Of a stretch of DNA of 64,000 nucleotides, positions 1-12,086 are shown piece by piece. The stretch is from NCBI GenBank assembly GCA_932521035.1, contig OW051496.1:9424001-9488000 (forward strand). Reading direction: 5' to 3'. The translations under genes and the position numbers were made by a program. The DNA comes from Oscheius dolichura (Eukaryota > Nematoda > Chromadorea > Rhabditida > Rhabditidae). Under the pieces are notes generated by a model. It did not search any database. It was given only the letters and a program-made list of their open reading frames with translations, and had not been told where the DNA came from. Numbering within the stretch: position 1 is the stretch's first letter; every line of letters starts with the position of its first letter.

Positions 1-567
1 GGGGAAATGGAAGAAGTTACTGTTGTTTAGAAGAGAAGAGGCAAAAGAACAACAGTATAAATTTGAGCTTGACACGTTTCAGGTGATTTCCTTGAGAAAA
101 TCCCGACAAAGAAAGAAAGTTAATTGGAATAAGAAGAAAACATGGTATTCATGACAATGGGGTGATATAGAGAGGGGGGAGAATAGAAAATGGGGAATTG
201 CAAATAACCAACCGGGATCTTACAGCTGCCAGCTTGCGTCGCAGCTGGAGAGGCGGTTGGCCGGGAAGATTTCTAAAATGTTGGCTGTTTTCTACAAGCC
301 AAAGTTAATTACATGCTTTTGATTATTTTCAGCTGAAGGTTATGCCATTGGGCGAAGCTTTATATTCCCTCTGTAAGATTAGAAATTGAATGGATTGAAA
401 AGGGGAAGAGAAAGAGATGATTGAGTGAGATTTTGGGAAGGGGTATTAGCAAAACTGAGGAAATGGGAAAAAAGGGATGATAGAGAAATTTGAAGCTACT
501 GTATCCACCCTCTAGTCTCAAAATAAGCTATCCTGGATGGCACTTCAAACCTCATGGGAAAGCCCCC

Positions 568-1153
568 GAGCCCGCTGAAGGGAAACATATTTCAGCCATG
601 CTTCGCCTTCCAACAGATACGGGATCTCGAACAGGACTCTTACCCTACACCTATAACCTTTCCTTGGGAGACCAGGCTGGCATAACTCACTGAGCAGGGG
701 GCTTTGCCTACCTGTCTTATTGTAGATGGTTTGGAATTCGGAAAGAAGGGGCGATTGTGGGTGGATAGGGATGGCGGCCCCCTGAGCCCGCTGAAGGGGA
801 GCATCTTTGAACTATGCTCCGTCTTCCAATAGCTACGGGTTATCTCGATCGGGGTCAATCTAGTACGGTTCGGGGGAGGAGGACCAGGGCTACGGCTCGA
901 TCGATGAGCAGTTAGAGGTCTTTTTTTCACAAGATACCGTTGGACCAATGTCTTCTGCCCGAAAACAACCGGGCTAACGGCTATAAATCTTTCTCGGGGA
1001 CAACCAGGGCCAGTCTCTTTATTCGAGGCAAGCTGGTCCAGTCCTTGGGGAGCAGGCTACAAACCCTTGAGCCCGCTGAAGGGAGCCATGTTTCAGCCAT
1101 GCTTCGCCTTCCAATATCTACGGGTTATCTCGAACAGGGCCAGTCCAGTCGGT
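568..1153. repeat. Diverged tandem repeat, three units
   Basis: Three units each begin with the same 15-base core, GAGCCCGCTGAAGGG or a close variant, at 568, 784 and 1069. The following 60-70 bases are recognisably similar and include CTTCGCCTTCCAA and TACGGG. Spacing is about 216 and 285 bases, so the units differ in length. I see no gene association. Confidence 0.75.
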
Positions 1154-1398
1154 AGATAGACTGGGCTGAAGTGACCTTCTCACAAGACTGTTGGGATAAG
1201 TTTCTATCCCAAAGCAGCAGGGATAACGTCTCATTTTTCGAGACAGTCTTTTTTTTATCCCGAGGCAGTTTCTAGAAGAGAACGAGGAGCAGTGGATGCC
1301 GTCGTCTTCTTGTCCTGGAACCTTCTTGAGATTAACATGCACACACAGTTAATCTGGCCCCAATCGTGAATACGGGGAGCCCACCTGTAACTGGGGTT

Positions 1399-1413
1399 GG
1401 GGGGGGGGGGGGG
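1399..1413. repeat. Poly-G run (15 G)
   Basis: An uninterrupted run of about 15 guanines follows CTGGGGTT. Such a tract is unusual in nematode unique sequence. It could form a G-quadruplex with the preceding GGGG, and it is also a place where length is often miscalled by sequencing. Confidence 0.7.
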
Positions 1414-1710
1414 TATACCATCTTTATTTGTGACAGGGGCTACAGAGGGGAACTTAAGACAAAGACAACAGTAAATGAGACAAAGACAGCAATATATACC
1501 GCTTTTTGGAGTGCCCAGCAATTGAAACGACAATTCTCAAGCCTGAAGCGGTTTTACAAAGAGAAGTAGAAGTGCCGAAGTAAAGCCTTCTTCTTCTTCT
1601 TGTAGTCGTACGGTCTAAAATTGATAAGGATGAGGGCAAAGACTGTTGACGTAGGAAACGGTAAGAGAACGACAACCTGTGGTAGAAGTACGGCCTTTGC
1701 TGCCGCTAGA

Positions 1711-1758
1711 AGAGAAAGAGGCTTCATTGGTTTTAGAGAAAGAGGCTTCATTGGTTTT
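1711..1758. repeat. Perfect 24-bp tandem duplication
   Basis: A 24-base unit starting AGAGAAAGAGGCTTCATTGG occurs twice with no mismatch and no gap. It is probably a slippage or small duplication event. It lies in an otherwise featureless region. Confidence 0.85.
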
Positions 1759-4325
1759 TGGCAGGACGAATCTAGTTCTTTCTGTTCGGGTCGGGCCCAA
1801 CCTTTCAAAAAAATCTTCGGGTCGGCTCCGGGTACCCGTGCAGCCCTGGCTTTTGGCCAGTTTTGATCCAAACGAGAAACTCTTTCAAACGGGCGATGTT
1901 TGCACCACCTCGTTAAGCTACAGTACTCCACCTGTCCCGTCGCGGGCCCCGCTCTGGTGAAAGTTTACCAACCTGTCAAGGTTACCAGATGGATTACTGT
2001 AGTTCGGACGAGTTGTAAGGCAGTAAAGTGGAAAAGAAGGAGAGAAATCGAGAAGAAAGACACTCAAAGCAGATAATGTAACAAGACGGAGTTTAAAAAC
2101 TTGGAAGACACCTCATGGCAGAGATCAACCGCCGCCTTCAAAGCTCATCCGGGTCAAAATTCGGTCCTCCTCCCAAAAATGACACAGACGCCCTACCAGA
2201 GAGTTAAAAAGGTGGAATGAGCCTAACGCCAAGTGTTTTTCCAGTCTCACTTGGAAAAAACTTGGTGTACAATCCGTACAACCTTCTCCCCCCGCCCATT
2301 CTTCAACCCGGTTGTAAACATGCCGGCGACACCAATGAAAATCGCTTTAGTTCCGTAGCAGCCGGCCTATTTTACATGCATCTCCTTTCTTTGGACTATG
2401 AAGTCAATAATAATCAGAAAACCGCAGTCGCGGCCGCCCGCAGCCTCCGGCCTACCTCTTGATCTGGCTATTAGCCAAAGAAAAGATTCGCTCAATAAAA
2501 ACGGCCCTTCAGGAAATGTAGTGACGCTTTTTCCCGTAACTGAAGGGAAATTACGGATAATTAGCAATTATGACCAACCCCAAAACCAGGAGGAAGAAAA
2601 GAGAAGAGAGGAGAGGAGAGAGGAGAGGCTGGGGGCAGGACAAGAACAAAAATGAAAAGAGAAAGAGGCGGTGCGTGATCTACCCCATTTTGCGCATCTA
2701 AAATTTGAAGGTCTTGACTGGAAAGCTACCGTAATCGTCCGCCTACCGCGCATTCTGAGAAGGTACCACTTTTGGGCACGAATACAGTGATCCTGATAAG
2801 GTCAAAGTGAAAATAGAGAAGAGGAAAGGAAGGAATCGAAGTAGCTATTCAAAATCTGATGAAATCCGGGGGCGGAGCCGGCCATTCGCATCATAAAGTC
2901 GATTCTGAGCCCCGAGGGGATTGGGTGCCCATCTGCGGGTATGAATGCTTAAACAGGGGCTTGAAGACCCGAGGGAGTGCCCGACAATGAGAAATGCATA
3001 AAGTGACAGCTAACGACGTTTTACGATTATTACACTCCAAATTGTTTCATTTCCTTCCAAGATTTATCAAAAATTGAACTCTGGGTGATGAGAAACACTC
3101 GCGGCTTCTTCTTGGAATTCATTTTCGAGCCAGTGGGAACCAACACGACAACGGACCATCTGGAGAACGGTCAACTAACTCTGGAGCAGAGCAGAGAGGA
3201 GAACTCTGGGGGAAAACTTTGGAGGAGAGAGCAGATGGTCAAATGGCAAGCCGGTCCACGACAGCTACAGTAGCCGAGGGGACTCTTCCCGGTTCAGAGA
3301 TGGGAAGGAATCGAGCCCGGTGGCCGGTTTGGGCAGGGCAAAGAACACATGGTCGTCGCGCGACGCGAGTCCAAAAGACCAGGCTGGAAACCAGAGACAG
3401 CCGCATTCCCGACTTTCTCACTACAGTAATCTAACTTCGAGAGCAAACAAGCGAAGGTCGGCGGCAATACAGTAACCCAAACTGGGATAGAAAAGCGACG
3501 GTCGAAGCACAGGAGCTCAGTGGTCTCTCCCCCATATGAGTCCTCTCTTTCGCCTCTCCTGGTATTACACAGTCTTTTCCGTGTACAGCTCTGAGCAAAG
3601 GGCAAGAAAACTCTCCTAGGCAATCAATAGGAGAGAGGGCACACTTGTTTTGATTATAAGAGGGCAGAAACCGCCGCTCCTGGCCGAGGGAGGATGGGTC
3701 TGGCGGCCCGCTGGGAATGATAGATGGCCGTCCACTGCCCAAGCCATAAATCAAGAGAGGCAACATCACATGGCTTTGTTCTCAATTGAGGCAGGAAAGA
3801 TCCTTCATAAAATGCCAGCTGGCTAAGCTATCATAAACCATGGTCGATAGAGACAGGGAGGAGAGGTTTGGGCATAATGAACCCATAAAGCTAAAGGAAT
3901 CGCCCTTTCCACCTTTCCTCCTTGTTCCGGGTTTTGAGAAAATAACTGTCAGTTTTGACTCCTTTTCCAGAACAATAGGGGCTGCATTACTTCCCTGTTG
4001 TTTATCAAGTTCAAATACCTTCTTGACCAATTCTCTAGAGGCCAAGTGAGCCTTGAGGCGGGAGACAGGGCGCTCGACAGGCACGGCCGAGAGTCTACGC
4101 CCATACGGGAGAGCAACGCGAGAGAGTATGGGAAAGGGGGAGAGACACCCTCCTGGTGGGAAGAAACCTCTTCTGAACGAGCTAGAAGCGGTGATCTTCA
4201 AATAAAAAGGGGATAAAAAATTTAGGAATCCCTGCGTCACAGAAGCCAGTGATCGACAAAAGAGGCTTGAAGTGAAAGGACAATATCAAATAGGCAAAAA
4301 CTTTTATTTCGTATCCAGCCGGGGC

Positions 4326-5531
4326 CTAAGCGCGAGCATAGTAGGTACTGCGAGCAGGGCAGGGGCAGTAAGCAGCATCTGAGCCAGGCTTGCCCTCGGA
4401 TCCAGGTCCTCCGGGAGTTCCACGGCTTCCAGGATGTCCAGCAGCTCCAGGACGGCCAGGAGTTCCCTTGTTTCCTGAAGCAAATGCTCCTTCTGTGAAA
4501 AATTATGGGACAAACCGGGCTTTCCATCGTTTCCAGGTGCTCCGGGCTCTCCGGCGGCTCCAGGGGGTCCGCGAGGTCCAGCTTGTCCGGGACGGCCAGG
4601 GCTTCCGGGTCTAGAACCGTTTCTTGATCTTGGTTAAGGAGAATTTCACCTGTAGGCAGTTCCGGGCTGTCCACGGGGTCCAGGAGGTCCAGGGCGTCCA
4701 GGGTTTCCAGGTTTGCCAGCATCTCCGGGCTGAACATATTGTCTATCCCGTCCATTTCAGTCTCTAATTACCTCTCCGGGTCCTCCTCTTCCTCCAGGTC
4801 CTCCAAGGGGTCCACGGGGTCCAGCACGGCCAGGGGGTCCTGAAAAATCGAGGTTAAATTAATTTAAGAGCTATTTACCGTTGGGTCCTGGGTTTCCAGC
4901 AGGTCCGCGAGGTCCGGGGGGTCCTAGAATATGGTATACAGTTAATAACCAAGTGGAGAATCTCACCAGCTGGGCACTTGATGCAACCGCCGGGAATGTC
5001 GTGAGTGATGGCAACAACAACTCCAGGGGCTCCGGCCTTTCCATCGTCTCCGTCGGGTCCAGGCTCTCCGGCTTCTCCCCTCTCTCCAGGAGGTCCGGGG
5101 GGACCGGCAGGGCATCCCTCGCTGCGGGGACCGCAGTTGCACTGCTCGTTGCTCCTCTTATGACGACCAGCGAAGAGAGTGGCGAAGGTGGGAACGGCAT
5201 CGGAAGAGCCGGTGGGGTTGGTGTGCTTGTTCATCAGACGAGACCAGGTATCGGCAGAGATCTCCTTTAAAATTCATTTAATCGAAGGAAATGAGGAAAT
5301 TCTTACTCTGAATTCCTCGATTCCGGTATGAACCTCCTCCTGGAGTTGGCTGATGTCGCTGAGGAGAGAGCTCATCACGAAGAGAGTTCCCGCCACGAAG
5401 GCCAGTGTGGCTACAGAGCCGAAGATGATGATTTTGCCCATTGGAAGCAGAACGAATTCTCCAATTGGGGGCTGACCTTTTATAGGGGGATCTTTTTTGC
5501 CGCGACTCGTCGGCCAACTGCCATCAGTCAT
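4326..5531 (-). CDS. Nematode cuticle collagen
   Basis: This is a secreted structural collagen of the cuticle, about 320 residues in seven exons. Exon 1 (5531 down to about 5308) carries a single membrane-spanning or signal-anchor segment (GKIIIFGSVATLAFVAGTLF) followed by a short helical stretch, which is the arrangement of the nematode cuticle collagen N-terminal domain. The second exon has a basic RHKR site that would suit subtilisin-like processing, then the cysteine pair CNCG, then Gly-X-Y repeats. The triple-helix blocks are interrupted around a GGCIKC motif and continue through five further exons. The C-terminus has CPCPARS and ends in YYARA. Introns are about 25-45 bp with TTTTCAG or TTCTAG acceptors. 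Other frames across the Gly-X-Y region are open only because of its GC-rich repetition. The subgroup among the many cuticle collagens is not determined. Confidence 0.93.
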
Positions 5532-6730
5532 ACTACTTTTTCGGGTAGAGGAAACGGCGCGGTTCCACTCAACCAGCTAGCAGAAAGCAGTAAACCGTCT
5601 GGAATGACAATGATCAAAGTACCAATTTTATAAATGGCAAAGAATTCTCCATTTCTAAAATTATCCGGCCGAGTAGGGGAGTTACTGTAGGCAAATGGGG
5701 ACGGTAAGCCCATTCTGCTGCCCAGGGAGCAGTTAGTTTCCATTCTTTTCGTCAAAATAGAAGGTTACAAAGTTTTTGAGCGGTAATTGGGTCATAATTC
5801 CCCCCAGAAAACATTTTGGCCTGCCTATTCCGTTTTTTATCTTTTTGTGGGCCACCTTCGCTGTAAGCAACATACAGGGAAGCAAATAAACCACCCACAG
5901 AAGAGTTTTTACGCTCAAATGGAAGAAAAAACCATTCCTAATGACTTCAAAACCGGCTCAAAGTCTATTTTTAACTGCAGAGGACAGTTTATTCAGTAAA
6001 AAGGAGAAGGAAGAGTCCGGCTCTGGAGGATTCTGGCTAGCGTTCCTCTTATCCTCTTCTATTTTCTAGATCCATGCCTTGTATTACTGATTTTTGGATG
6101 ACTTTCCGTCATAAATCTTTCTTTTTACTCCCATTCCCCAAAACCTTTTCGCTCCTTCATGGTCACTCCCTCCTGGAAGTGGAACCGACGTAGAACGACC
6201 CTAGAAACTCGTTCCTTCGCTCTTGTAACTAACAGAAACAACACCTACTGATCAGGGAAGTGATCAAGTAAGAAACTGAAATAACAGAAAGGCTGTCCTT
6301 TTAGAAATGGGAAAGATCAAACGACGGCTCTCTGAACCCTCTTATTTAACCAGGTACTAGACGGCTGCCGGCTGTGCCTCCGAAAGAAGGAAGAGGAAAA
6401 AGCTTCGTTTGAGGTTCCGAAAGGTTTGCTGAGGTCAACCTATTCCTATATATATATTCTCATGCACCCCTGGCTGCCCTCTTTCAAAAGTCATCATGGG
6501 AAGGGCAGCAACAAAAAGGGTAACTGACTCAGTTTCTCCCCGTCAGCGGCCGTCTTCGTCCCTACCAGCTACCATTTTTGGTCATTCGTATTTCATTGAT
6601 TGAGAGAATATAGTCTCTAGGGGGTCGTTTTCGCATTCCTTTAAATGCCACTCTTCTTTCCCCCCGAAGTGAAGATTCCTGTTAGATAGAAGCCTTTCTT
6701 TGAGTCGACTAGGCCTGGTACATGATGGTC

Positions 6731-6847
6731 TGATCCACTGCACCCGTAAAGTCTCGGCAGGAGGATAATCTTTATTTCAAACTGTTACAAAACTCTGACG
6801 CCTCTAAATCTTTGTTTTGCCGAGATTATACGGGTACAGCGGATCGG
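6731..6847. repeat. Foldback MITE family A, copy 1
   Basis: An element of about 117 bp whose ends are inverted repeats built on TGCACCCGTAAAGTCTCGGC and its reverse complement. Internally it carries a CTTTATTTCAAACTG segment. The left end is the better preserved; the right end reads GCCGAGATTATACGGGTACA. Confidence 0.8.
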
Positions 6848-7699
6848 ATTATCGAGGCCCACCTCGTTATAAAGCCACTAGTTCTCTTTTGTCCCATTGA
6901 CCTCCATTTTTCCCAGTTCTAGCAGGGTCAATAGAAGCAAACCTCTAGGAAAGTAGCTTTTAATTCTGACGGTGAACGTTTGTTAGGCTTGGGAATCCCC
7001 TAAAAAGTTTGCCAGTTTATCCATGACACCACTTTCGAACGCTTCCCCTTTGTGTCACAATAGTGGTACTTTCCTGCCTGCTCCCTTTCAGAGGTTCCAG
7101 ACCAGAGCAGACCAAAGTTCTCAATACGAAATGTTGAGACGGGAGCTGAGACATCCGCTGGAATGACCCATCCTTGCTGCCACGTGTTCGTCTCCTGAGT
7201 AATGGCCACAGTTGACTCAGTTTTACAATGTCTTCCCAGCCACTTCTCACCTCTTTTCCTTCCTTACAATAAATATTTCTCTCCTCTATTTTCTTCATAT
7301 CTAACCAATAATTTCTAGACTGCATCTTGTACTGGAACCTGGAGCGAGTAATCGGAGGCGTCTACTTCTATTTTATAGGAATATGCCGTATGAAATAGAA
7401 GTGGAGACCTCAGTTACACTTTATCCAGAAGGATTTCTCAATCTTTGCTTCGAAAGACTGGGCAAACGCTTCCAAATCGGATGGAAATCCCAACGGACTG
7501 TAAATGAGACGGTAGGTTCATTTATAGTGTTGTTTTTCTCTTTTTGAACAGAACTGTCAGGGAGCAGGATTCAAATGGGACGGAATCATCTTGAACCCCA
7601 GAAGCTTTGTGCCAAAGATGGAGGCAGATAATTCCTTGGCTATAGGATAGAAGTGAGTTAAGTGGACCACTGCTTGCGTTTGGCTTGACCCTCGCTTGT

Positions 7700-7820
7700 C
7701 CGATCCCCTGCACCCGTAAAGTCTCGGCAGGAGGATCATCTTTATTCAAAACAGTTACAAAACTGGGATGCCTTTATGCCTTTGTCTGCTGAGACTTTAC
7801 ATGGAGGGCATGGAATCGGA
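7700..7820. repeat. Foldback MITE family A, copy 2
   Basis: Same family as the element at 6731. The left end, CGATCCCCTGCACCCGTAAA, is intact, and the interior has GATCATCTTTATTCAAAAC. The right end is degraded (GCTGAGACTTTACATGGAGG), which suggests an old insertion. Confidence 0.8.
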
Positions 7821-8874
7821 TTAGCTAGGCCGGCGCCATTGTGTTGGAGCTTGGTGGAGTAAGTTCTGAGACCTCATTCTAAAGGCCTGCCAAGGTAGAT
7901 TTATCTTTTCTTTGAGCAGGTATAGCAGTTACAATGGCTCAACCCGTCGCAGTTCAATACCCTGACAGCTTCGATTTCAGTACAGAAAATTTTAAAAACT
8001 CACTTCTGGGTCTCCTTTTTGATTGATTATGAGCTCAATGAACATTTTCCTTGAGTACAAAAGGGAGTAAATATATAGTCATTATTTGATTGTCCTTCTA
8101 TGCGCTCTCTTCTTTTGTAACGGTGCAAGGATGGCGCCGTTACCGTATCCGGTGCTGATCTCCCCCGAAAAAAGCCAAGAGCAATCATAAAACTTTATCC
8201 ATGTGCTTGCCACGTCTCTTCCCATTGTTTGTCCCGAGTCTATTACTGATAAAATGGTACCTTGGACTATAATCTCAAAGCTTTTCTTACCGGTGTTTGC
8301 CGCACTAAAAATTGGGGGTTTAGCGGATGGGGGACCGAAACCTATTCTTAAAACAGATTATCGTTTCTAGGGGTTTAATAACTGTTTTAGAGTCATTGCC
8401 AACTGTTCCTGTATGAATTATTCCTGGCAACTGCATTCTCGACAGCCGTTTCACTGCTTCCAAAATTACTGGGCTCCGTTATTTTCATGATATGGGCATA
8501 TTTTTGCCGATAAAAGGATAAAATAGACCGTACTCTTGATATTTATGGTCCTTTCTGAGCTGTAAAATCAGCATACGACCCCTGACTCCGCTAGCGTAAG
8601 CTACTGATTCCTCTAGAGGCTATAATGGGAAATATAAAGACTATCAATAGTTCTGCTCCGTTAATTTCTCACCAGAACTACTTGTTGGTTGGTTAGAAGG
8701 GGGCAGAAATCTCTCTCGTCCGCGTTTCACAATCCCTGGTGAGAATTTCAAGCCGACAAACCATTTCACCTGATAAGAGTCCGCCCCATTCTGTGCACGT
8801 CCTGGCTGCGCCCAGTCTCCTTTCTTTCTTTTTTTCACCAACTCTATTTTTCATAAATACGATATTTGCAGAAT

Positions 8875-9600
8875 GGCTCCCAAGAAGAACGTGAACAAGC
8901 GTCAAACCCAGGAGAATGAGAGACGCTCTGGAGGAAAACGTAAGGGGATCAAAATATGACCAAAATAAGGTTATTTAGCCGGATGGTATTCTTAAATTTG
9001 TGAATTCTCTCCCAGCTAATCATCAAGAAGACGTACAGGCAATTATCGACATGACAACCCTTCCCATTGACACGAAACTCGTCTACCTGGAGGAGCACCT
9101 TACAGTCGCACAGCTGAGAACATGCCGTCGCCTGCTGGAAGAGGAGGTAGTCCCCTCTTTGTCTCTATCTAAACAAAAACTCTTTAGTGCTCGAACTTCA
9201 AGCAGTTCCTAACAAAACCTCAGCTAATGGTGGTTGAAAAGATGATCCAGAAGAAGGATTTTTCGACTCTATCAGGCAGACAATCAACGGAAATGTTGCA
9301 GCCTTGGAGGCTTTCCAGAACTATTTGAAATACAATGGATACGAAGTAATTTTGACCGCGTCTCATCAGAAAAGGGGAGAATATTTCAGAACGATGATGC
9401 CGAAGCTGAGGAAGAGCCAGAGGAAGAAGATACCAAGAAGTCCAAAAAGGGTAAAGCTGATGCCAAGAAAGGAGCCAAGTTAGTTTTGAAGTCTTTTTAT
9501 TAAAGGCAATATAAACATTCTACAGTACCACAGTTCCTTTCAAAAGAGAAATTACAACTGTGCTCCTCCAGGTAGTCAAGGATGGTGAGAATTTCAGTAT
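8875..9600 (+). CDS. Small gene with LP..EDV helical module and acidic/Lys tail (unknown)
   Basis: The ATG follows a TTTGCAG acceptor by one base, as expected for a trans-spliced start. Exon 1 encodes a basic N-terminus (MAPKKNVNKRQ). The next exon, ending at about 9149, encodes SLPANHQEDVQAI...LVYLEEHL...TCRRLLEEE. This lines up with the N-terminal module of the coiled-coil/GTPase gene at 22.5 kb (TLPDETREDVAAI...LEYLEEYL...TCKKLMQLE). Later exons read GFFDSIRQTINGN..ALEAFQNYL and then an acidic/lysine-rich stretch (EAEEEPEEEDTKKSKKGK) and TTVPFKREITTV. The join between the module exon and the SIRQTING exon is not in frame in any way I can find: one frame has a TGA just upstream and the other stops inside. 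The gene may therefore be misassembled by me, alternatively spliced, or decaying. Function unknown. Confidence 0.5.
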
Positions 9601-9777
9601 GTGGGGGCATTTTTTCTACAGTAGCAGGCGCGCCGCTTTTTCCTTGAGGCTAGCATCACTCATCCTCCTTTGTTTATTCAAAACTTATTCGTTTTTTTAA
9701 TTACATAAACAATGTAGCGTAAACAGATTTTAAAGTTCAAGACAGAGACATTCTTTAACATATCGTATTTAGAAGTT

Positions 9778-10500
9778 ATGAGCGGCAACTCGTCTGATAG
9801 TGATTCCGAATTTCCACTAGAAGAGCAGACACTGCCGAATATAGGTAGGCAGCTTTGTTATCCTTTCGCTTAACCCTATTTTCTAATTACTGTAGTCATA
9901 ATATTCTATAATTTTTCTCTTCCAGACTTTCGTCCCCGTCATCAGCAGCAACCGCTCGTTCCTGACGGCTCTCCACCTGATGGACAAGTTGCCCCAACTG
10001 ATGGACAAGCTCCCTCTTTTCCCTCATTCGTCTTCATAGTATGCTAATTTCCTTTTTAAAAACAAGATCATTTTTAGCTTTCTGGTCGTGTTGCAGCCGT
10101 TTTCCCTGCAATACAACCGAACCAGTTGACTACAGCTGAGATCCAGGTACCTTTATTTATTAATTTATTTTAATTTTATTATTTCTTTAGCGTGAAGACG
10201 AAGCTGTCGAAAACCCGGAGGAAGAGGAAGATGCTGGAGAAATAGATGTGAGTTTTAATCTAATAAACGGAAAAATACTGTTGGGCGCCGCTGTCAACAA
10301 GGTCAGCTCCGGTCACTGGGTCAGGCCTCCCATTTTCCAAAGTGGGAAAGTGTTCTTTTTTTTGATACCAGATGAGATTTTAACAAATAGAGATCTTATT
10401 GTTAACTTACCATATTCAGGAAGAAGAACACGAGGCTCAACACGATGAGGGCGAGATCGAGATTCCAACAATTGATAGGAACGGGAGCGCCAAGTGGTAA
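9778..10500 (+). CDS. Small acidic low-complexity protein (unknown)
   Basis: Five exons join with consistent phases. They are MSGNSSDSDSEFPLEEQTL.. (9778 to about 9844), a Pro/Gln-rich exon with a repeated DGQ motif, an exon with GRVAAVFPAIQPNQL, an acidic exon (EDEAVENPEEEEDAGEID), and a last exon ending in IDRNGSAKW and TAA at 10498-10500. The protein is about 130 residues, strongly acidic, probably disordered, with no signal peptide or membrane segment. I do not recognise a family. Similar small acidic genes lie at 12087 and 14968, and a decayed piece lies at 11240, so this looks like a local cluster. A half copy of foldback family A begins five bases after the stop and contains the first AATAAA downstream, so it may provide the polyadenylation signal. 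Confidence 0.65.
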
Positions 10501-10504
10501 TGGT

Positions 10505-10576
10505 CTCAGTTTTGTAACAGTTTTGAATAAAGACGGTCCTCCTGCCGAGACTGTACGGGTGCAGGGGATCCGGTTA
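10505..10576. repeat. Foldback MITE family A, half copy in 3' UTR
   Basis: Only the right half of the element is present: TTTTGTAACAGTTTTGAATA, then GCCGAGACTGTACGGGTGCA and GGGGATC. It starts a few bases after the stop codon at 10500 and contains AATAAA, so it could act as the 3'-end signal of that gene. Confidence 0.75.
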
Positions 10577-11222
10577 TCGAGGACCGGATCAATTTTTACA
10601 GGGCTAACCGGTTATTACTCTAGAAACCCTACAGTTTTCTTGATGAAATGTATAACAACTCTCTTATTCTTCGCTAAACGTGCTTTACTACCTTTCTGAG
10701 CTTTCAAAGTCTTCAGAAGCGTTCAATTTTGCGTTCTAAAACTTCTATTCCCCAAGTTGGCTATTGGATAATCCCTTTGCGTATTATTTTAGTAGTTAAA
10801 AACGGTTGAATTAATGTGGTTAGCTTCTTTTCTCAAAGAAGAAAGCATAAGGGTATTCCTAGCAGCTCACAATAAAAGTTAGACGGTGGGGAAAACTAAT
10901 ACTGTTGCCCAAAAGGGCGGCACCCAGCTGTCAAAAGGCTAGCGCTGTTGTTCGCGGTTGTTTGTCCAATCTAAAACTGTCTTACGGTCGATTAATCACT
11001 AGTAACAAGTCTCTAAAGATGGCCACTGCTTGCTAATAATGTTAGATTCAATAGATTAGCTTCTTGCAGATCTCATCAACCGGCCATCCTCATCCACATC
11101 CGAAACTCATCCACCATATGGCTGCATTTATATTTTTTTAATAAAAGATTTGAGACGAAAAGAGTTTGTTGATATTCACGGCAGTCTTCGATGCGGGGAA
11201 ACATTCATGCTAGACCTCGTCA
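10577..11222. other. Intergenic, nothing recognised
   Basis: No exon-like frame or repeat stands out. Composition is AT-rich relative to the flanking exons. Confidence 0.5.
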
Positions 11223-11335
11223 CCGCGCTATGAAGGGATTCTGGATGGTACTGCGGATGGTTCTGTGGATGGTACTGTCCAAGCAGATGGTCACAGCTGG
11301 CCAGTCATTTTTCCTCTTCAGCCCAATCGTCAGTC
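11223..11335 (+). pseudogene. Fragment resembling the small acidic protein genes
   Basis: The frame reads ILDGTADGSVDGTVQADGHS followed by WPVIFPLQPNRQ. The DG repeats followed by IFPLQPN resemble the DGQ repeats and VFPAIQPNQ of the gene at 9778. There is no matching upstream exon with a start codon and no downstream acidic exon. The DNA holds a short tandem duplication of the GGATGGTACTG type. I read it as a decayed relative, with low certainty because the similarity is short. Confidence 0.35.
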
Positions 11336-12086
11336 TCTCATAAGCGTTTTTCTCCTTGGTCCATTCTTTCTTCTTATCTTCTACGCTGTCCCATTTCCCA
11401 AAACTTCCGGAACAATACAGACTTCAGTGACCACTTCGATCTTCTTCTAGTATTACAGTCTAACCTTTAAAACTGTCATCTCTTTTTTCTATTTATGCTA
11501 AAGACATCAAAAGAGCCCGTGTCCCTTTGCAGGTGCTCTTATCAAAAAGTCTCAATAACAGATTTCCCAATAGGCAAGACTTTAATTAGCTTTTTCAGCA
11601 GTAAACAACTGCGGGAATTCCCCACCTAATTGGCGCAGATTTGTGCTGACGAGGCATAAGTAATTCTCGTTCCATTATGATTATGATTATCTTCCCGCTG
11701 CAACTTTTTTACTTCCTGGGCGGATCCACTGGAATTACGACTAATCTCGGGGTAGTGGGAGGGGTCGTTGCATTGTGTACCTGCTAGTTTGCTCTTGTTA
11801 AAAAATGGAACCTGTAGTGGATTGGGGAACGGCGCGATTGACACGTCGGCTTGCGAAACAAAAGCCCGAACTCATTCATTATTTGTGTAATTTTCCGGGG
11901 AAATGCCCGTTCCCCATAATTTCCGTTCAACACCTCAAATCAATAGATCCCGAATAGGCGTTTCGAGAACGACTTCCCTTATCTTTTGTTTGTTTTCGGC
12001 CTTCTGATTACGGCCGTTCTTTTCCAAATTTTGGCCAGGGAAATCTGTCTAAAGTTCATTTTCCGTTGTTTTTAAGTGCAAACAAG
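11336..12086. other. Intergenic, nothing recognised
   Basis: No supported exon. The stretch precedes the start of the gene at 12087 and should include its promoter, but I see no distinctive element. Confidence 0.45.

Larger units (their letters stand above)
1..4325. other. Gene-poor region with repeats
   Basis: No reading frame here has the splice borders, composition or family resemblance that marks the genes elsewhere in the window. It holds a diverged tandem repeat at 568-1153, a 15-G run near 1399-1413, a perfect 24-bp tandem duplication at 1711-1758, and a purine-rich GAGAGG stretch around 2590-2635. The open frames are short, overlap on both strands and have no recognisable motif. The region downstream of about 3.8 kb could include the 3' UTR of the collagen gene, which ends at 4326 on the minus strand. 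Confidence 0.5.
5532..8874. other. Intergenic, no convincing gene
   Basis: Apart from two foldback elements (6731-6847 and 7700-7820) I see no coding structure. The short open frames lack splice borders or family motifs. The part directly upstream of 5531 should contain the promoter of the collagen gene, but I cannot point to a clear TATA box. Confidence 0.5.

Noticed and set aside
4237..4755. 172-codon minus frame in the collagen region rich in Leu/Asp/Pro
   Set aside because: It is an out-of-frame reading of the Gly-X-Y exons; the true frame, with proper splice sites, reads PGDAGKPGNPGRPGPPG and similar.
4881..5270. 129-codon plus-strand frame opposite the collagen gene
   Set aside because: It is the antisense shadow of the GC-rich Gly-X-Y coding sequence.
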